From assembly GCA_018380115.1 (NCBI GenBank), contig JAGZUF010000018.1, forward strand, positions 1 through 54,627: DNA of 54,627 bases. The letters run 5' to 3'. A program made the position numbers and the translations under genes. Origin of the DNA: Oscillospiraceae bacterium. Lineage in GTDB: Bacteria; Bacillota; Clostridia; Oscillospirales; Ruminococcaceae. This document shows, piece after piece, positions 1-8,979 of the stretch; within the stretch, counting starts at the first letter, position 1; the number at the start of each line of letters is the position of its first letter. The notes under the pieces were generated by a model. The model was not told the origin of the DNA. It was given only the letters and a program-made list of their open reading frames with translations, and did not search any database.

Positions 1-1
1 T

Positions 2-3000
2 GCTGCGCTGGAGAGCATGAAAACCCCGGCGCAGGTTGCACAGGAAAAGGCTGAACAGGCCAGACAGGAAATGAATGCTTCTTACCGGGGAGCAAACCGT
101 TATGGTTCCCGCGGGACGGCTGGCGCAGGCGACACGCGCACAAACGACGAGAAGCGCCGGGGTGTTTCTATTGCAGAGGCAAACGGAACAGCACAGGCGT
201 ACCGTGAGGCCAAAGCAGACGCGGATAAGCTGCAAAAGGAAGAGGACGAAGCCGCTGCGGCGCGAAAAGAAAAAGAGGAAGCGGCGCTTCGTCAAAACCC
301 GGAAAACCCGGAGTATTGGCGTGAAAAATGGCAGGCAGAACGCCAAAGCATAGCAGACGCGAGAAAAAACGGTGTGGACAAAGAAGAAATTGCAGCAATG
401 GAGGCGAACCGCGAAGAATACTATCAAAAATACATGGAGCTCTCCGGTCAAAAAACAGTAGCAATAAGTGAAGAACAGGCCCGGCAGAAAGAAAACACTG
501 CCGCAGAAGAACCCGTAGAGCAGGAACAGACGGCTGCACCTAAGAAGACGGTTTTGGAAGAAGCACAGGATGAATTAAATGCGGCACGCTTAAATCTGGC
601 GCGCCTTGAAACCGGGGGCATGGGGGCGCTTTATTCTGCGGAATACCTCAATGCGAAAGATGAAGTGCTTGCTCTGGAAGACCGCGTTGCCAGCTTACAG
701 GAACAGGCAGAGCAAGATGCGCAAAATTCCCTGAGTTGGGGGATGCTGTATGAACTGGCACAGCCGGGCCGCAAAATGACGGAGGCCGAGGAAAAAATTG
801 CGCGGGAAGCTGTGGAAACATGGAATGGCACGATTGGGCCGGATTTGGATGTTTACTATGAGACGGCGCGGCGGCTGCACGAACTAGGGCAAAGCACAGA
901 AGATGTAGAAAAGCTTTTGATGCAGGTGCAAATTATGGACACGCTGGCTACCAAACTGAGCAATGTGCGCAGCGCGTTTTCCGGCGCGGGGAATGCGCTG
1001 CCGCTTGTGCCACAGATAAGGGAATCTCTGGAAGACCAAAATTGGCAGCGGGCTGGCTTTGAAGAGGAAAACCCCTTGGGCCTTTCAGAGCGCAGCGAAA
1101 GCGCGCAGACGCAAAACCCGCTGGCATATGGCGCGGGCTATATGGGCAGCATGCTGGGGCAGTATGCCCTTGGCAGCGCAGCTATGAAGGCAATACCCGG
1201 CGTTGGCCCGACGCTGGGTAAGGCCGGAGAACGGCTTGCTTCTACAGGCGCAGCGCAGGCTTTACAGCGTATTCCGGTATTGGGCGAACTGGCGACGCCT
1301 CAGGCCATTTCGGGCATGCTGGGCGATTCTATTCTTGACCTTGGGCTTGACACGCTGCCCATGACGCTGCGGATGACCGGGGAATATTTAGAACAGCAGA
1401 AGAACGGTGTGGCGCCCGGTGAAGAAGAACTGAGCATAGGCGACATTCTGAAAGAGGCTGGCGTAAACATCGCCACGAATGCAGGCTTTAACACGCTGGG
1501 CGAGTTGGCCCCGGCAACACTGCGCGCTTTGAGCAGCCGCTTTCATGGGCGGCCTGTAATGTCTGCCGCACAGGATGCCGCGCTGGAAAAAGCCATTCAT
1601 GGCGCAGAGCTGACCGCAGATGAACAGCGGATGGTTACGAGGCTGAAAGAGGCTTATCCGGAATATGTGATGCAGCGCGGATATACGCCGCTGGAAGCAG
1701 AAGAGCCGGTGATACTGGACAATGTGGTGCGGCAGGAAAAAGCTGCCGGAAACGCTGCGAATGAATTGGTGCAGGCGTACCGGGAAGGCACGTTGACAAA
1801 CGCGCAGATAGAGACTTTGAAGCCGGGCGGCGCAAACCGGGCGGCTTTTGAGCAGGCCACGGGGATGAAGCTGCCCGAAACGAGCAGCGAGACACGCCGC
1901 ATGCTGCGTGAGGGCCTTGACAACGGACAAAAGGTAGCATATAGTGAAACTATGAACAGCACGGGAGGTGCGCAGGGTGAGTTCACAGGAACAGAAAGAG
2001 TTACAAGCATATCTCAGCACGCTGAACCCGGTAGATTTGGAAGTGGCGAAAGCAATGCTAACTTCGGGAATCAGTCTGGAAGAACTGAAGTATTATATCG
2101 AACTTTAAGCAACAATTCGCCTGCACAAGAGGCTATTGCAAAATCGGGAGCAACACAATTAGAGCTACGGAACACGACGAGTGAACCGCAGCTCTTTTCT
2201 TCTGCCTTGGAACAGGCGCGACAAAGCAACCCGCATGGGCTGATGGTGAGTGGCAAAAGTGTGGAAGAACTGACACAGCCGGGCACTGTCACCTTTATGA
2301 GCAGTGATGGGCTGGCTGGTGCGTTGGTAACAGCGGATGGCGATATTGAGGCGGTGTTCAAAAACCCGCAAAGTAACGCTAAAAAAGCAGTTACACCACT
2401 TTTATTAGAGGCCATAAACAACGGCGGCACAAAGCTGGATTGCTATGGTGCCGGTTTAGTAGCAAAATACTCAGAATATGGCTTTGAACCGGTTGCAAAG
2501 GTTCCTTGGAACCCGGAATATGCTCCGAATGGATGGACATATGGGCCGCAGGATGTATTTGTGATGAAGCTGGCGGATGGCCTGAATATTGATGAGATAA
2601 TAAGAAGGCTGAACCTTACAGAAGCGGAAGGTGGATTTCACAAATGGACAAAAGCAGACTTAGACGCCCTGCCTGTGTTAGACTATGACGCTGCATTGGC
2701 ATACCGGGATGAACTGATTGAAATAGGGAAAACCGACGTTGCGCTGCAAATGCCGAGAGCGCAAGCCAGCGCGGCGCAGGCGGCAATTCCTTCCGTAATG
2801 GATGATGCCTCTATAAGTGTGAGCGCGCCTGTTTCTGATTTAACGAGAGGCCGGGCAGTGCGCAGCGCGGGAGAACCGAATATCCCCGCCGGTATGCGGG
2901 AACGAGGATTTGCAGAGAGCTTGCGCACGAAAAGCGACTTGCCAGACGAAGTAAAAGCTGAATTTGTGGACACGCCAGAGGTATACAGGCAGCTTTCCAA

Positions 3001-5452
3001 CGCGGAAACCATTGCAAAAGCGGATGCCGCATGGGGGAATGGGCTGGAGGAAGCGCAGCGCAGCTTCAGAAGTATGCTGGAAACAAAAGACCCGGCGGCT
3101 ATTCCGCTCGGCAAGAACATTGCAGATGAATTGATACGTCAAGGGAGAAGCGAGGATGCGGCGCAGCTTTTGCGCGACATGAGCGCGGCACTGACAAGCA
3201 GCGGCCAGTTCAGCCAAGCGGCAGCTATTGCGCTGATGAAGGAAGACCCCATGACGGCGCTTTCTTACCTGCAAAAGCAAATAGACAAAATGAACGCTGA
3301 AGGGACAAAGAAATTCGGGGAAAAGTGGAAGGACTTTACCCTGACGGATGAAGAAATAAAAGCCTTTGGGGATGTGCCCAAAGGAGACGAGGAGGCGTTA
3401 AAGAACATATATGAGAGCGTGGGGAAACGAGTTGCCAAAGAGTACCCCACGACGATGAAGGAAAAAATGGTGGAGCTTTCGCATATTGCCATGCTGCTGA
3501 ACCCCAGAACGCAGGTGCGAAACGTGCTTTCCAACATTGCAATGATGCCAGCCACTTTTACATCGGACAAGGTTTCGGCTTTAGGGCAGAAGGTATACAG
3601 CAAGATAAACCCTGATTTCAAACCGGAACTGGCCTTGACGGCCAGCAAGGAAAGCAAAGACCTTGCCGCACAGGTGTATGACAGCATAAAAGGAAGCATT
3701 GATAACACTGCGAGCAAATGGGAAAACAGCGCCATGCAGGGCATACGTGAAAAAGAGATGTTCAAAGGAATGAACGGGCACACAGCTGGCGATATTCCTG
3801 TTTTGGAAGATGTAGGGAGCCGGGTAAAGGGTGGCCTGAACACGATTTCACAAAAGCTGACGGGCGATTCCGTATTTGACGCACTTTCGAGCGAGAAAAG
3901 TGTAGCGGAAAATGTGCGGCAGTTGACCTATGGCCTGCTGGAGCTTGGCGACAAAGGCTTTGTGGCACAACGCTTCAAATCGTATCTTTCTAAGGCCATT
4001 GAAGCATCCGGCGCCAAAACTCTGGACGCCGTGCCTGCCTCTGCCATTGACCGTGCTGTGCAGGAAGCTATGAAGGCCACCTTCAAGGACGACAATGCCA
4101 TGACAAGGCTTGTGAGCAGCATTAAGAAAAATACGGGATTTTTTGGAGAAACACTGCTGCCCTTTACCAAAACACCGGCTAACGTGACGATGCGTGCACT
4201 GGACTACAGCCCGGCAGGGATTTATTCCGCCGTAAAAATGGCAAAGAGTGGCGCGGAAGCCGCCGCAGTAATAGACCAAGTGGCTAAAGCGACAACGGGC
4301 ACGCTGGCAATTTTGTTGGGCATCGGGCTTTATAACAAGGGAATTATCACCGGGCCGGAGGATGAGGACGAGGACAAGGCGGCCTTTCAGAAGCAACAGG
4401 GGTGGCTGCCCTATGCGGTGAAGTTTGGAGACAATTATTACACCTATGACTGGGCACAGCCCGGTTCAATGGGCCTTGTGCTGGGCAGCACTATTATGAG
4501 CCAGCTTGACAAGGACGGAAGTATAGAGACAAAAGACCTTGTAAACATCATAAAGAGCAGTGTGTCGGCCTTTGGTGATACACTGCTACAGCAGAGCACA
4601 CTGCAAAACCTGCTGGACGTGTTTTCCGGCTATGGTTCCACGACTGAAAACCTGATAAATGAAGTGCTGGAAACACCGCAACGCCTGATTCCCTCTTTAG
4701 CGGGGGCGACGGCCCGCGTGGCTGACACCACACAGCGCTCCACTTATTCAAAAGGTGATTTCTTCAAGACGCAGATAGATACCCTTAAAAGCAAGATACC
4801 GGGCCTTTCTCAGACGTTACCCGCCACATACGACACTTGGGGAAATGAAGTGCAGAGAAGCGGCAATTCACTGGAAGCTGCTTTTGCGCAATATTTGAAC
4901 CCTGGGCAGCTTGGGTACAGCGGAGGGCAAACGCCGCTTGATGAAGAAATTATGCGGTTGTATGGCGCCACGAACGACAGCGGTGTTTTCCCGCACAAAG
5001 CAGACCGCACAGTGACGGTGGCCGGGGAGAAAATAGACCTTGACAACCAGCAGTATTCGGAGTTCCAGAGGTTGCTTGGACAGGCATCTTACGATGCTGC
5101 CAACGCTTTTTTGGAAATGCCGGGCTATGATTCTCTAGCAGATGAACAAAAGGCGGATGCTTTGCAAGGTGCATATGCGGCAGCTAAGGATGTTGCACTG
5201 AGTGAGATGTTCGAAGACTATACCGTCCCAGAATCACGGGAAAATTATGCCGACATGTACGAAGAGTTTGGGCCGGATGGACTTGCACTGTGGGCATATT
5301 ACAAGCAAATTGAAAATTGGGATGGAGAAGGGGGAGTAAAAAACGCAGACAGAAAAAATGCGATAGACAGCCTGCCGGGACTGACACGGGCGCAACGTTC
5401 GTTTATGTGGTTTTTGAGTGGTGGAAAAGAACCTTCAAACCCATATGATTAA
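2..5452 (+). CDS. Giant phage virion/polyvalent protein, probably 5'-truncated by the window
   Basis: At least 1811 residues. The first ATG in the window is at 17, but the frame is open to base 2 and reads into the same Ala/Glu/Gln-rich coiled coil, so the true start may lie outside. Visible layout (numbered from the ATG at 17): charged coiled coil to about 235; a Gly/Ala/Leu-rich hydrophobic stretch about 340-500; a compact alpha/beta segment about 690-855 that ends in a 'YSEYGFEP' motif resembling the end of GNAT-like domains; more helices; then amphipathic and hydrophobic segments near 1155-1190 and 1425-1445. This matches large internal-virion or polyvalent phage proteins, thought to enter the host with the DNA. 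The specific domain assignments are my inference; no catalytic residues could be fixed. Confidence 0.7.
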   Translation, partial: AALESMKTPAQVAQEKAEQARQEMNASYRGANRYGSRGTAGAGDTRTNDEKRRGVSIAEANGTAQAYREAKADADKLQKEEDEAAAARKEKEEAALRQNPENPEYWREKWQAERQSIADARKNGVDKEEIAAMEANREEYYQKYMELSGQKTVAISEEQARQKENTAAEEPVEQEQTAAPKKTVLEEAQDELNAARLNLARLETGGMGALYSAEYLNAKDEVLALEDRVASLQEQAEQDAQNSLSWGMLYELAQPGRKMTEAEEKIAREAVETWNGTIGPDLDVYYETARRLHELGQSTEDVEKLLMQVQIMDTLATKLSNVRSAFSGAGNALPLVPQIRESLEDQNWQRAGFEEENPLGLSERSESAQTQNPLAYGAGYMGSMLGQYALGSAAMKAIPGVGPTLGKAGERLASTGAAQALQRIPVLGELATPQAISGMLGDSILDLGLDTLPMTLRMTGEYLEQQKNGVAPGEEELSIGDILKEAGVNIATNAGFNTLGELAPATLRALSSRFHGRPVMSAAQDAALEKAIHGAELTADEQRMVTRLKEAYPEYVMQRGYTPLEAEEPVILDNVVRQEKAAGNAANELVQAYREGTLTNAQIETLKPGGANRAAFEQATGMKLPETSSETRRMLREGLDNGQKVAYSETMNSTGGAQGEFTGTERVTSISQHAEPGRFGSGESNANFGNQSGRTEVLYRTLSNNSPAQEAIAKSGATQLELRNTTSEPQLFSSALEQARQSNPHGLMVSGKSVEELTQPGTVTFMSSDGLAGALVTADGDIEAVFKNPQSNAKKAVTPLLLEAINNGGTKLDCYGAGLVAKYSEYGFEPVAKVPWNPEYAPNGWTYGPQDVFVMKLADGLNIDEIIRRLNLTEAEGGFHKWTKADLDALPVLDYDAALAYRDELIEIGKTDVALQMPRAQASAAQAAIPSVMDDASISVSAPVSDLTRGRAVRSAGEPNIPAGMRERGFAESLRTKSDLPDEVKAEFVDTPEVYRQLSNAETIAKADAAWGNGLEEAQRSFRSMLETKDPAAIPLGKNIADELIRQGRSEDAAQLLRDMSAALTSSGQFSQAAAIALMKEDPMTALSYLQKQIDKMNAEGTKKFGEKWKDFTLTDEEIKAFGDVPKGDEEALKNIYESVGKRVAKEYPTTMKEKMVELSHIAMLLNPRTQVRNVLSNIAMMPATFTSDKVSALGQKVYSKINPDFKPELALTASKESKDLAAQVYDSIKGSIDNTASKWENSAMQGIREKEMFKGMNGHTAGDIPVLEDVGSRVKGGLNTISQKLTGDSVFDALSSEKSVAENVRQLTYGLLELGDKGFVAQRFKSYLSKAIEASGAKTLDAVPASAIDRAVQEAMKATFKDDNAMTRLVSSIKKNTGFFGETLLPFTKTPANVTMRALDYSPAGIYSAVKMAKSGAEAAAVIDQVAKATTGTLAILLGIGLYNKGIITGPEDEDEDKAAFQKQQGWLPYAVKFGDNYYTYDWAQPGSMGLVLGSTIMSQLDKDGSIETKDLVNIIKSSVSAFGDTLLQQSTLQNLLDVFSGYGSTTENLINEVLETPQRLIPSLAGATARVADTTQRSTYSKGDFFKTQIDTLKSKIPGLSQTLPATYDTWGNEVQRSGNSLEAAFAQYLNPGQLGYSGGQTPLDEEIMRLYGATNDSGVFPHKADRTVTVAGEKIDLDNQQYSEFQRLLGQASYDAANAFLEMPGYDSLADEQKADALQGAYAAAKDVALSEMFEDYTVPESRENYADMYEEFGPDGLALWAYYKQIENWDGEGGVKNADRKNAIDSLPGLTRAQRSFMWFLSGGKEPSNPYD

Positions 5453-5478
5453 GTTTTCAAGGAATGAGAGGTGTGCAT

Positions 5479-5685
5479 ATGGAACACAAAAACGAAGAAA
5501 TGAGCATGGCAATGGAAATTGTGCGTGAGTACAAAAAGCGGGAAAAGAGGCGCTGCGTTGTTGACCTTATGAAAACGCTTATCTTTTGCGCGGCGTTTTG
5601 TTTTATGGCAGCAACGGCCTGTTTGCCTAACACGGCCTCTATGACGGAGATGCAGACGGTGAGTGAAAGCCATGTACAAGTTTGA
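5479..5685 (+). CDS. Small phage membrane protein
   Basis: 68 residues from ATG 5479, preceded by GAGAGG at a good distance; an in-frame GTG/ATG further upstream would add a few residues but has no better site. A charged N-terminal helix (about 1-30) is followed by one hydrophobic segment, LIFCAAFCFMAATACL, and a short polar tail, so it is a single-span membrane protein. It starts 26 bases after the giant protein and its end overlaps the start of the next gene, so the three are co-transcribed. I do not recognise a family; a spanin- or holin-like role is possible by size but nothing shows it. Confidence 0.6.
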   Translation: MEHKNEEMSMAMEIVREYKKREKRRCVVDLMKTLIFCAAFCFMAATACLPNTASMTEMQTVSESHVQV

Positions 5686-5872
5686 GTTCAGCCGTGCGGA
5701 ATGCGACAGGCTTATAAGAGATTGTGGATTCAGCGATTTGGAACATGAAGTGTTCGAACGCCGCCGACGTGGGGAGAGCACGGTGGAAATGGCAATGGCG
5801 CTGAATGTTTCAGAGGCCACAATACAAAGAAAAATTAAATCCGCAGCAAAGAAAATCATGCGGGAAATATGA
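5672..5872 (+). CDS. Small helix-turn-helix protein (sigma region 4/LuxR-like)
   Basis: 66 residues from ATG 5672, with GGTGAG eight bases upstream; a GTG at 5663 would add three residues. The segment around ESTVEMAMALNVSEATIQRK reads as a helix-turn-helix of the sigma-70 region 4/LuxR type: a Glu-rich first helix, then the 'ALNVSEATIQRKI' recognition helix, and a basic tail KSAAKKIMREI. It overlaps the preceding gene by 14 bases and is followed at once by a strong terminator, so it closes this transcription unit. A role in late gene control of the phage is inferred from the fold and position only. Confidence 0.65.
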   Translation: MYKFEFSRAECDRLIRDCGFSDLEHEVFERRRRGESTVEMAMALNVSEATIQRKIKSAAKKIMREI

Positions 5873-5880
5873 CATTTTTC

Positions 5881-5916
5881 AGAGGGGAAGCCGAAAGGTT
5901 TCCCCTCTTTTTTTTG
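5881..5916 (+). terminator. Rho-independent terminator after the giant-protein unit
   Basis: A perfect 12-bp stem (5881-5892 with 5897-5908, one G-U pair) closed by a GAAA tetraloop is followed by a run of T. It starts eight bases after the stop codon of the small HTH gene and separates it from the next phage genes. Confidence 0.92.
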
Positions 5917-6004
5917 CTTAAAATTAGGGTAGAGGGGCAAGAGGCGAACACACCCCGCCCGCCGCAGGCGCGTACACGCAACGCCCCCTTTTACGGTGAA
6001 TTTT

Positions 6005-6166
6005 ATGAATGAATATATAAGAAAAATGATGCAAAGCGGATGCGGGTATTCCATGGCGGTAGAAATGTTTTACAGGCATTGCGAGGCTTTGACACTGCCA
6101 GAGCTAGGCGAGGAAATACACACATCAGAGGGGAGTGAAATGGAACGTGGGATTTGTGAGCTATAA
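6005..6166 (+). CDS. Small phage protein of unknown function
   Basis: 53 residues from ATG 6005 (starts MNEYIRKMMQSGCGYS, ends MERGICEL). A GGTGA lies seven bases upstream. It overlaps the following protease-like gene by 32 bases in another frame, typical of compact phage genomes. No domain is recognised; mostly helical with an acidic C-terminal half. About 130 bases between the preceding terminator and this ORF hold no clear promoter. Coding status rests on the ribosome site and operon packing alone. Confidence 0.45.
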   Translation: MNEYIRKMMQSGCGYSMAVEMFYRHCEALTLPELGEEIHTSEGSEMERGICEL

Positions 6167-6524
6167 CGCTAACCCGGAGCACAAAAATGTGGGGGATTGC
6201 ACAGTGCGGGCCATTTCAAAGGCCCTTGGGAAAAGCTGGGATGAAACCTACATCGGCCTTGCAATGCAGGGCTATATGATGGGCGATATGCCCAGTGCAA
6301 ACCATGTGTGGGGGGCCTACCTGCGGGAACAGGGATTTGAAAGGCAGATACTGCCTAACACCTGCCCGGACTGCTACACGGTGGCACAGTTTGCGGAAGA
6401 GCATCCGTCGGGCACTTACATTTTGGCCCTTTCCGGGCATGTAGTATGCGTGCAGAACGGGGAATGGTTTGACACATGGAACAGCGGCAACGAAATTCCG
6501 CTGTATTACTGGCAGAAAGGGTGA
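6135..6524 (+). CDS. Papain/C39-like cysteine peptidase fold phage protein
   Basis: 129 residues from GTG 6135, just after GAGGGG; the close spacing leaves an in-frame GTG at 6147 as an alternative. A Cys in 'VGDCTVRAIS' (about residue 22) at the head of a long helix, a His in 'LSGHVVCVQNG' (about 105) and an Asp/Asn in 'FDTWNSG' (about 114) lie in the order and context of papain-like peptidases or amidases, and 'GDCTVRA' is the usual start of small phage and Firmicutes members. The target is unknown: virion maturation, peptidoglycan or a host protein are all possible. It is co-transcribed with the next genes. Confidence 0.6.
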   Translation: MKWNVGFVSYNANPEHKNVGDCTVRAISKALGKSWDETYIGLAMQGYMMGDMPSANHVWGAYLREQGFERQILPNTCPDCYTVAQFAEEHPSGTYILALSGHVVCVQNGEWFDTWNSGNEIPLYYWQKG

Positions 6525-6530
6525 TTGAAT

Positions 6531-6947
6531 ATGGCATACGGGAATTACTACGGTTATCAGCCTCCATACTACCAGCCGCCGATGCAAGACCAGCTTGCGC
6601 AGCTGCGGCAGCAGTACCAGCCTGTACCACAGCAACCGGCACAGCCCGGGCAAAACATCGTTTGGGTAAATGGTGAGCAGGAGGCAATGGGCTATCTCGT
6701 GGCCCCTAACTCTGCCGTTGCTTTATGGGACAGCAACAGCCCTACCATTTACCTCAAACAGGCCGACGCCTCCGGCAAGCCGTCCATTAAAATATATGAC
6801 CTTGTAGAGCGCACCAGCGGCCCTAGAACGCCGCAGCAGGCAACGGGCACAGAGTTTGCCACAAAGGCGGAATTGCAGGCGCTAGCGGCCCGTTTGGACG
6901 CGCTGACGGCCAAAGAAGATAAACCTGCGGAGGAGGATGCGAAATGA
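6531..6947 (+). CDS. Pro/Gln/Tyr-rich phage protein
   Basis: 138 residues from ATG 6531; a TTG at 6525 is in frame but less likely. The first 45 residues are low-complexity and rich in Tyr, Gln and Pro (MAYGNYYGYQPPYYQPP). A compact beta-rich segment follows (about 48-90, with 'VNGEQEAMGYLVAPNSAVALWDSNSPTIYLK'-type content split here at WVNGEQEAMGYLVAPNSA), then a short C-terminal helix with a charged tail. Proteins of this layout recur in Clostridia prophages near structural genes, but their function is not known to me. Its stop overlaps the next start in an ATGA junction. Confidence 0.6.
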   Translation: MAYGNYYGYQPPYYQPPMQDQLAQLRQQYQPVPQQPAQPGQNIVWVNGEQEAMGYLVAPNSAVALWDSNSPTIYLKQADASGKPSIKIYDLVERTSGPRTPQQATGTEFATKAELQALAARLDALTAKEDKPAEEDAK

Positions 6948-7165
6948 ACCCGTTTTTCAATGCTATGGGCGGACAGCATGGAAACCCGATGATGCAGCAG
7001 TTCCAGAATTTCATGCAGCAGATGAAGGGGAAAGACCCGAATGCCATGATACAGGAAATGGTGAGCAGCGGGCGCATTTCGCAGGCACAGCTAGACCAGG
7101 TGCAGAAGCAGGCCCAGCAGATGCAGGGGATGTTTAATTCCATGCGGGGAATGTTTGGGAAATAA
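6944..7165 (+). CDS. Small Met/Gln-rich phage protein
   Basis: 73 residues, translationally coupled to the previous gene (ATGA overlap) with a GGAGG-type site inside that gene. Composition is very rich in Met, Gln, Phe and Gly (MNPFFNAMGGQHGNPMMQQF), with a predicted amphipathic helical middle and a short 'FGK' end. No known domain. The small size, the coupling and the conserved company of the flanking low-complexity proteins suggest a virion-associated or assembly role; this is inference. Confidence 0.55.
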   Translation: MNPFFNAMGGQHGNPMMQQFQNFMQQMKGKDPNAMIQEMVSSGRISQAQLDQVQKQAQQMQGMFNSMRGMFGK

Positions 7166-7217
7166 CGCTCAAAATCCGTGGCCACGGTTTTGAAATATAA
7201 AATAAGGAGTAAAAAAT

Positions 7218-7934
7218 ATGTCTCTTTCGAGCGATGCAACTTTGACTATGCCGGTGCAGCCTGCATACGGCAATGGCAACGGCGGCATGTGGGGCGGAGA
7301 TTGGGGCGCGTGGATAATCTTGTTCCTGATTTTCGGTATGTTCGGCTGGGGCGGCTATGGCGGCTTCGGCGGCGGGAACGGCGTGAATGGCCCCGGTTTT
7401 CAGGGCTTTGCTACCCGTGCAGACATCAATGAAGGCTTTGCCCTGAATGGCCTCCAGAACGGCCAGACCTCTATCCGTGACGCGGTGAGCAACGGCTTCC
7501 ACGGCGTGGACAATGCCATTTGTACTTTGGGTTATCAGACCCAGCAGGGCCTTAACAGTCTGGGCACTCAGATGGCTCAGTGCTGCTGCGATACCCAGCG
7601 CGCTATTGACGGCGTGAACTACAATATGGCAACGCAGGCTTGCGATACGCGCAACACCATCCAGAACAGTACCCGTGACATTATCGACAATGCCAACGCC
7701 AACAGCCGCGCCATTCTGGACTTCTTGACGCAGGATAAGATTGCCAGCCTCCAGGCGGAAAACCAGAGCCTGAAGCTGGCGGCCTCTCAAGCGAACCAGA
7801 ATAGCTACCTGACCGCAACGCTGGACGCGCAGACTAACGAGCTTATCCGCCGTATTGCGCCTTCCCCGGTGCCGTCCTATCAGGTGCCCAACCCCTACAC
7901 GGGGTGCTGCGGCTATAATAGCTGCGGCTGCTGA
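7218..7934 (+). CDS. Gly-rich phage protein with one membrane segment and Cys-rich tail
   Basis: 238 residues from ATG 7218, behind AAGGAG. Layout: polar N-terminus with Gly/Asn/Trp, a hydrophobic span around 'WIILFLIFGMFGW' (about 32-46), a Gly-rich linker, then a long helical region of Asn/Gln/Asp-rich repeats (about 70-190) ending in a coiled coil, and a C-terminal 'GCCGYNSCGC'. A 'CCCDT' motif sits near residue 130. This type is common in gut Clostridia prophages, but I know no assigned function; the membrane segment plus long helix would fit a tail or DNA-injection component. Followed by a terminator. Confidence 0.65.
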   Translation: MSLSSDATLTMPVQPAYGNGNGGMWGGDWGAWIILFLIFGMFGWGGYGGFGGGNGVNGPGFQGFATRADINEGFALNGLQNGQTSIRDAVSNGFHGVDNAICTLGYQTQQGLNSLGTQMAQCCCDTQRAIDGVNYNMATQACDTRNTIQNSTRDIIDNANANSRAILDFLTQDKIASLQAENQSLKLAASQANQNSYLTATLDAQTNELIRRIAPSPVPSYQVPNPYTGCCGYNSCGC

Positions 7935-7999
7935 AAACTGCATAACCATCAGCTTGTAAACGAGTTTTACATGTTCGGCCCCGTGCCGATTTTGACAAC

Positions 8000-8029
8000 A
8001 GCGGCGGGGAAACCCGCCGCTATTTTTTT
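8000..8029 (+). terminator. Rho-independent terminator
   Basis: A 9-bp perfect stem (AGCGGCGGG with CCCGCCGCT), a GAAA-type loop region and a seven-base T run, 66 bases after the Gly-rich phage gene and 22 bases before the next start. Confidence 0.92.
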
Positions 8030-8050
8030 CACAAAGAAAGGATTGAAATT

Positions 8051-8473
8051 ATGGCTGAATATACTAACAGTGCAATCGTAACTGTTGCAGCTGGCCAAAA
8101 TGTGCCTTTAACCGAAGAGGCTAACACAGGAAAGCCCTGTATCGTTCATCGGGAAGGGGCTGGGTTGGTGACGCTCCGTGGCCTTACAAACCAGTGCCGG
8201 GCGAAATTCAAAGTCTCCTTTGGGGCGAACATTGCTATCCCTACTGGCGGGACTGTAGAGGCCATCACGGCGGCAATCTCCATCAACGGAGAGGCGCTGA
8301 ATGCTTCCACCGCTACCGTCACCCCGGCTGCCGCTGAGGATTTCTTTAACATCTATGTTTCTGCTGTGGTAGACGTTCCCCGAGGCTGCTGCATTACTGT
8401 TGCTGCGAAGAACACCAGCACGCAGCCCATCTTAGTCGCCAACAGTAACTTTATTGTAGAGCGCACAGCGTGA
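8051..8473 (+). CDS. Phage beta-sandwich protein, possible head-fibre or decoration protein
   Basis: 140 residues, ATG 8051 with AAAGGA upstream. The sequence alternates hydrophobic and polar residues throughout and has many Val, Thr, Ala and Gly, with turns such as 'AIPTGGTVEAI', which indicates an all-beta sandwich of the kind used in capsid fibres, decoration proteins or baseplate parts. No signal peptide or membrane span. Its stop (TGA at 8471-8473) abuts the ribosome site of the next gene, so both share one transcript. The structural role is inferred from fold and position, not from a recognised motif. Confidence 0.55.
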   Translation: MAEYTNSAIVTVAAGQNVPLTEEANTGKPCIVHREGAGLVTLRGLTNQCRAKFKVSFGANIAIPTGGTVEAITAAISINGEALNASTATVTPAAAEDFFNIYVSAVVDVPRGCCITVAAKNTSTQPILVANSNFIVERTA

Positions 8474-8487
8474 AAGGAGAACAGACA

Positions 8488-8904
8488 ATGGAATACATGT
8501 ACAAACTGAAAGAAAAGCTCTGCGACGAACTGGAGGAGATTGTCAACAAGGGCGAGTGGGGCGCTGGTGACTTGGATATTATCCACAAGCTGACCGACAC
8601 CATCAAGAATCTGGACAAGATTGAGATGCTGGAGGAAGACGGCGGTTACAGCCGTGACGGTAACTGGGAAGCCGATATGCGCGGCACCTATGGCCGTGGC
8701 TCCAGCTACCGCGGCCGCAAACGCGATTCCATGGGCCGTTACAGCCGTGACGGGCGTGGTGGCTATAGCCGTGATGGCGGGTACAGCCGCCATAATGCCA
8801 AGGACGGCATGATGATGCACCTGCATGAGATGATGGAGGAAGCAGAAGGTGAGCGTGAACGCGAAAAAATTCGCCGCTTCATGGAGCAGATGGAAAGGGA
8901 ATAA
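8488..8904 (+). CDS. Phage protein with YSRDG repeats
   Basis: 138 residues from ATG 8488, eight bases after AAAGGAGA. An acidic helical N-terminus (1-48) is followed by an Arg/Gly/Tyr/Ser tract that repeats YSRDG/YSR about five times (about 50-108), then a Met/Glu-rich helix (MMMHLHEMMEEAEGEREREK). It is the last gene before the attachment site. Proteins with this layout are widespread in Clostridia prophages and their function is unknown to me; the basic disordered middle flanked by acidic helices could bind nucleic acid or phase-separate, which is speculation. Confidence 0.65.
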   Translation: MEYMYKLKEKLCDELEEIVNKGEWGAGDLDIIHKLTDTIKNLDKIEMLEEDGGYSRDGNWEADMRGTYGRGSSYRGRKRDSMGRYSRDGRGGYSRDGGYSRHNAKDGMMMHLHEMMEEAEGEREREKIRRFMEQMERE

Positions 8905-8979
8905 AAAAGTTTTGTTAAATTATAAACTAACAAATAAACTAACACAATCAATAAAATAACTATATATCGATATATTTAT

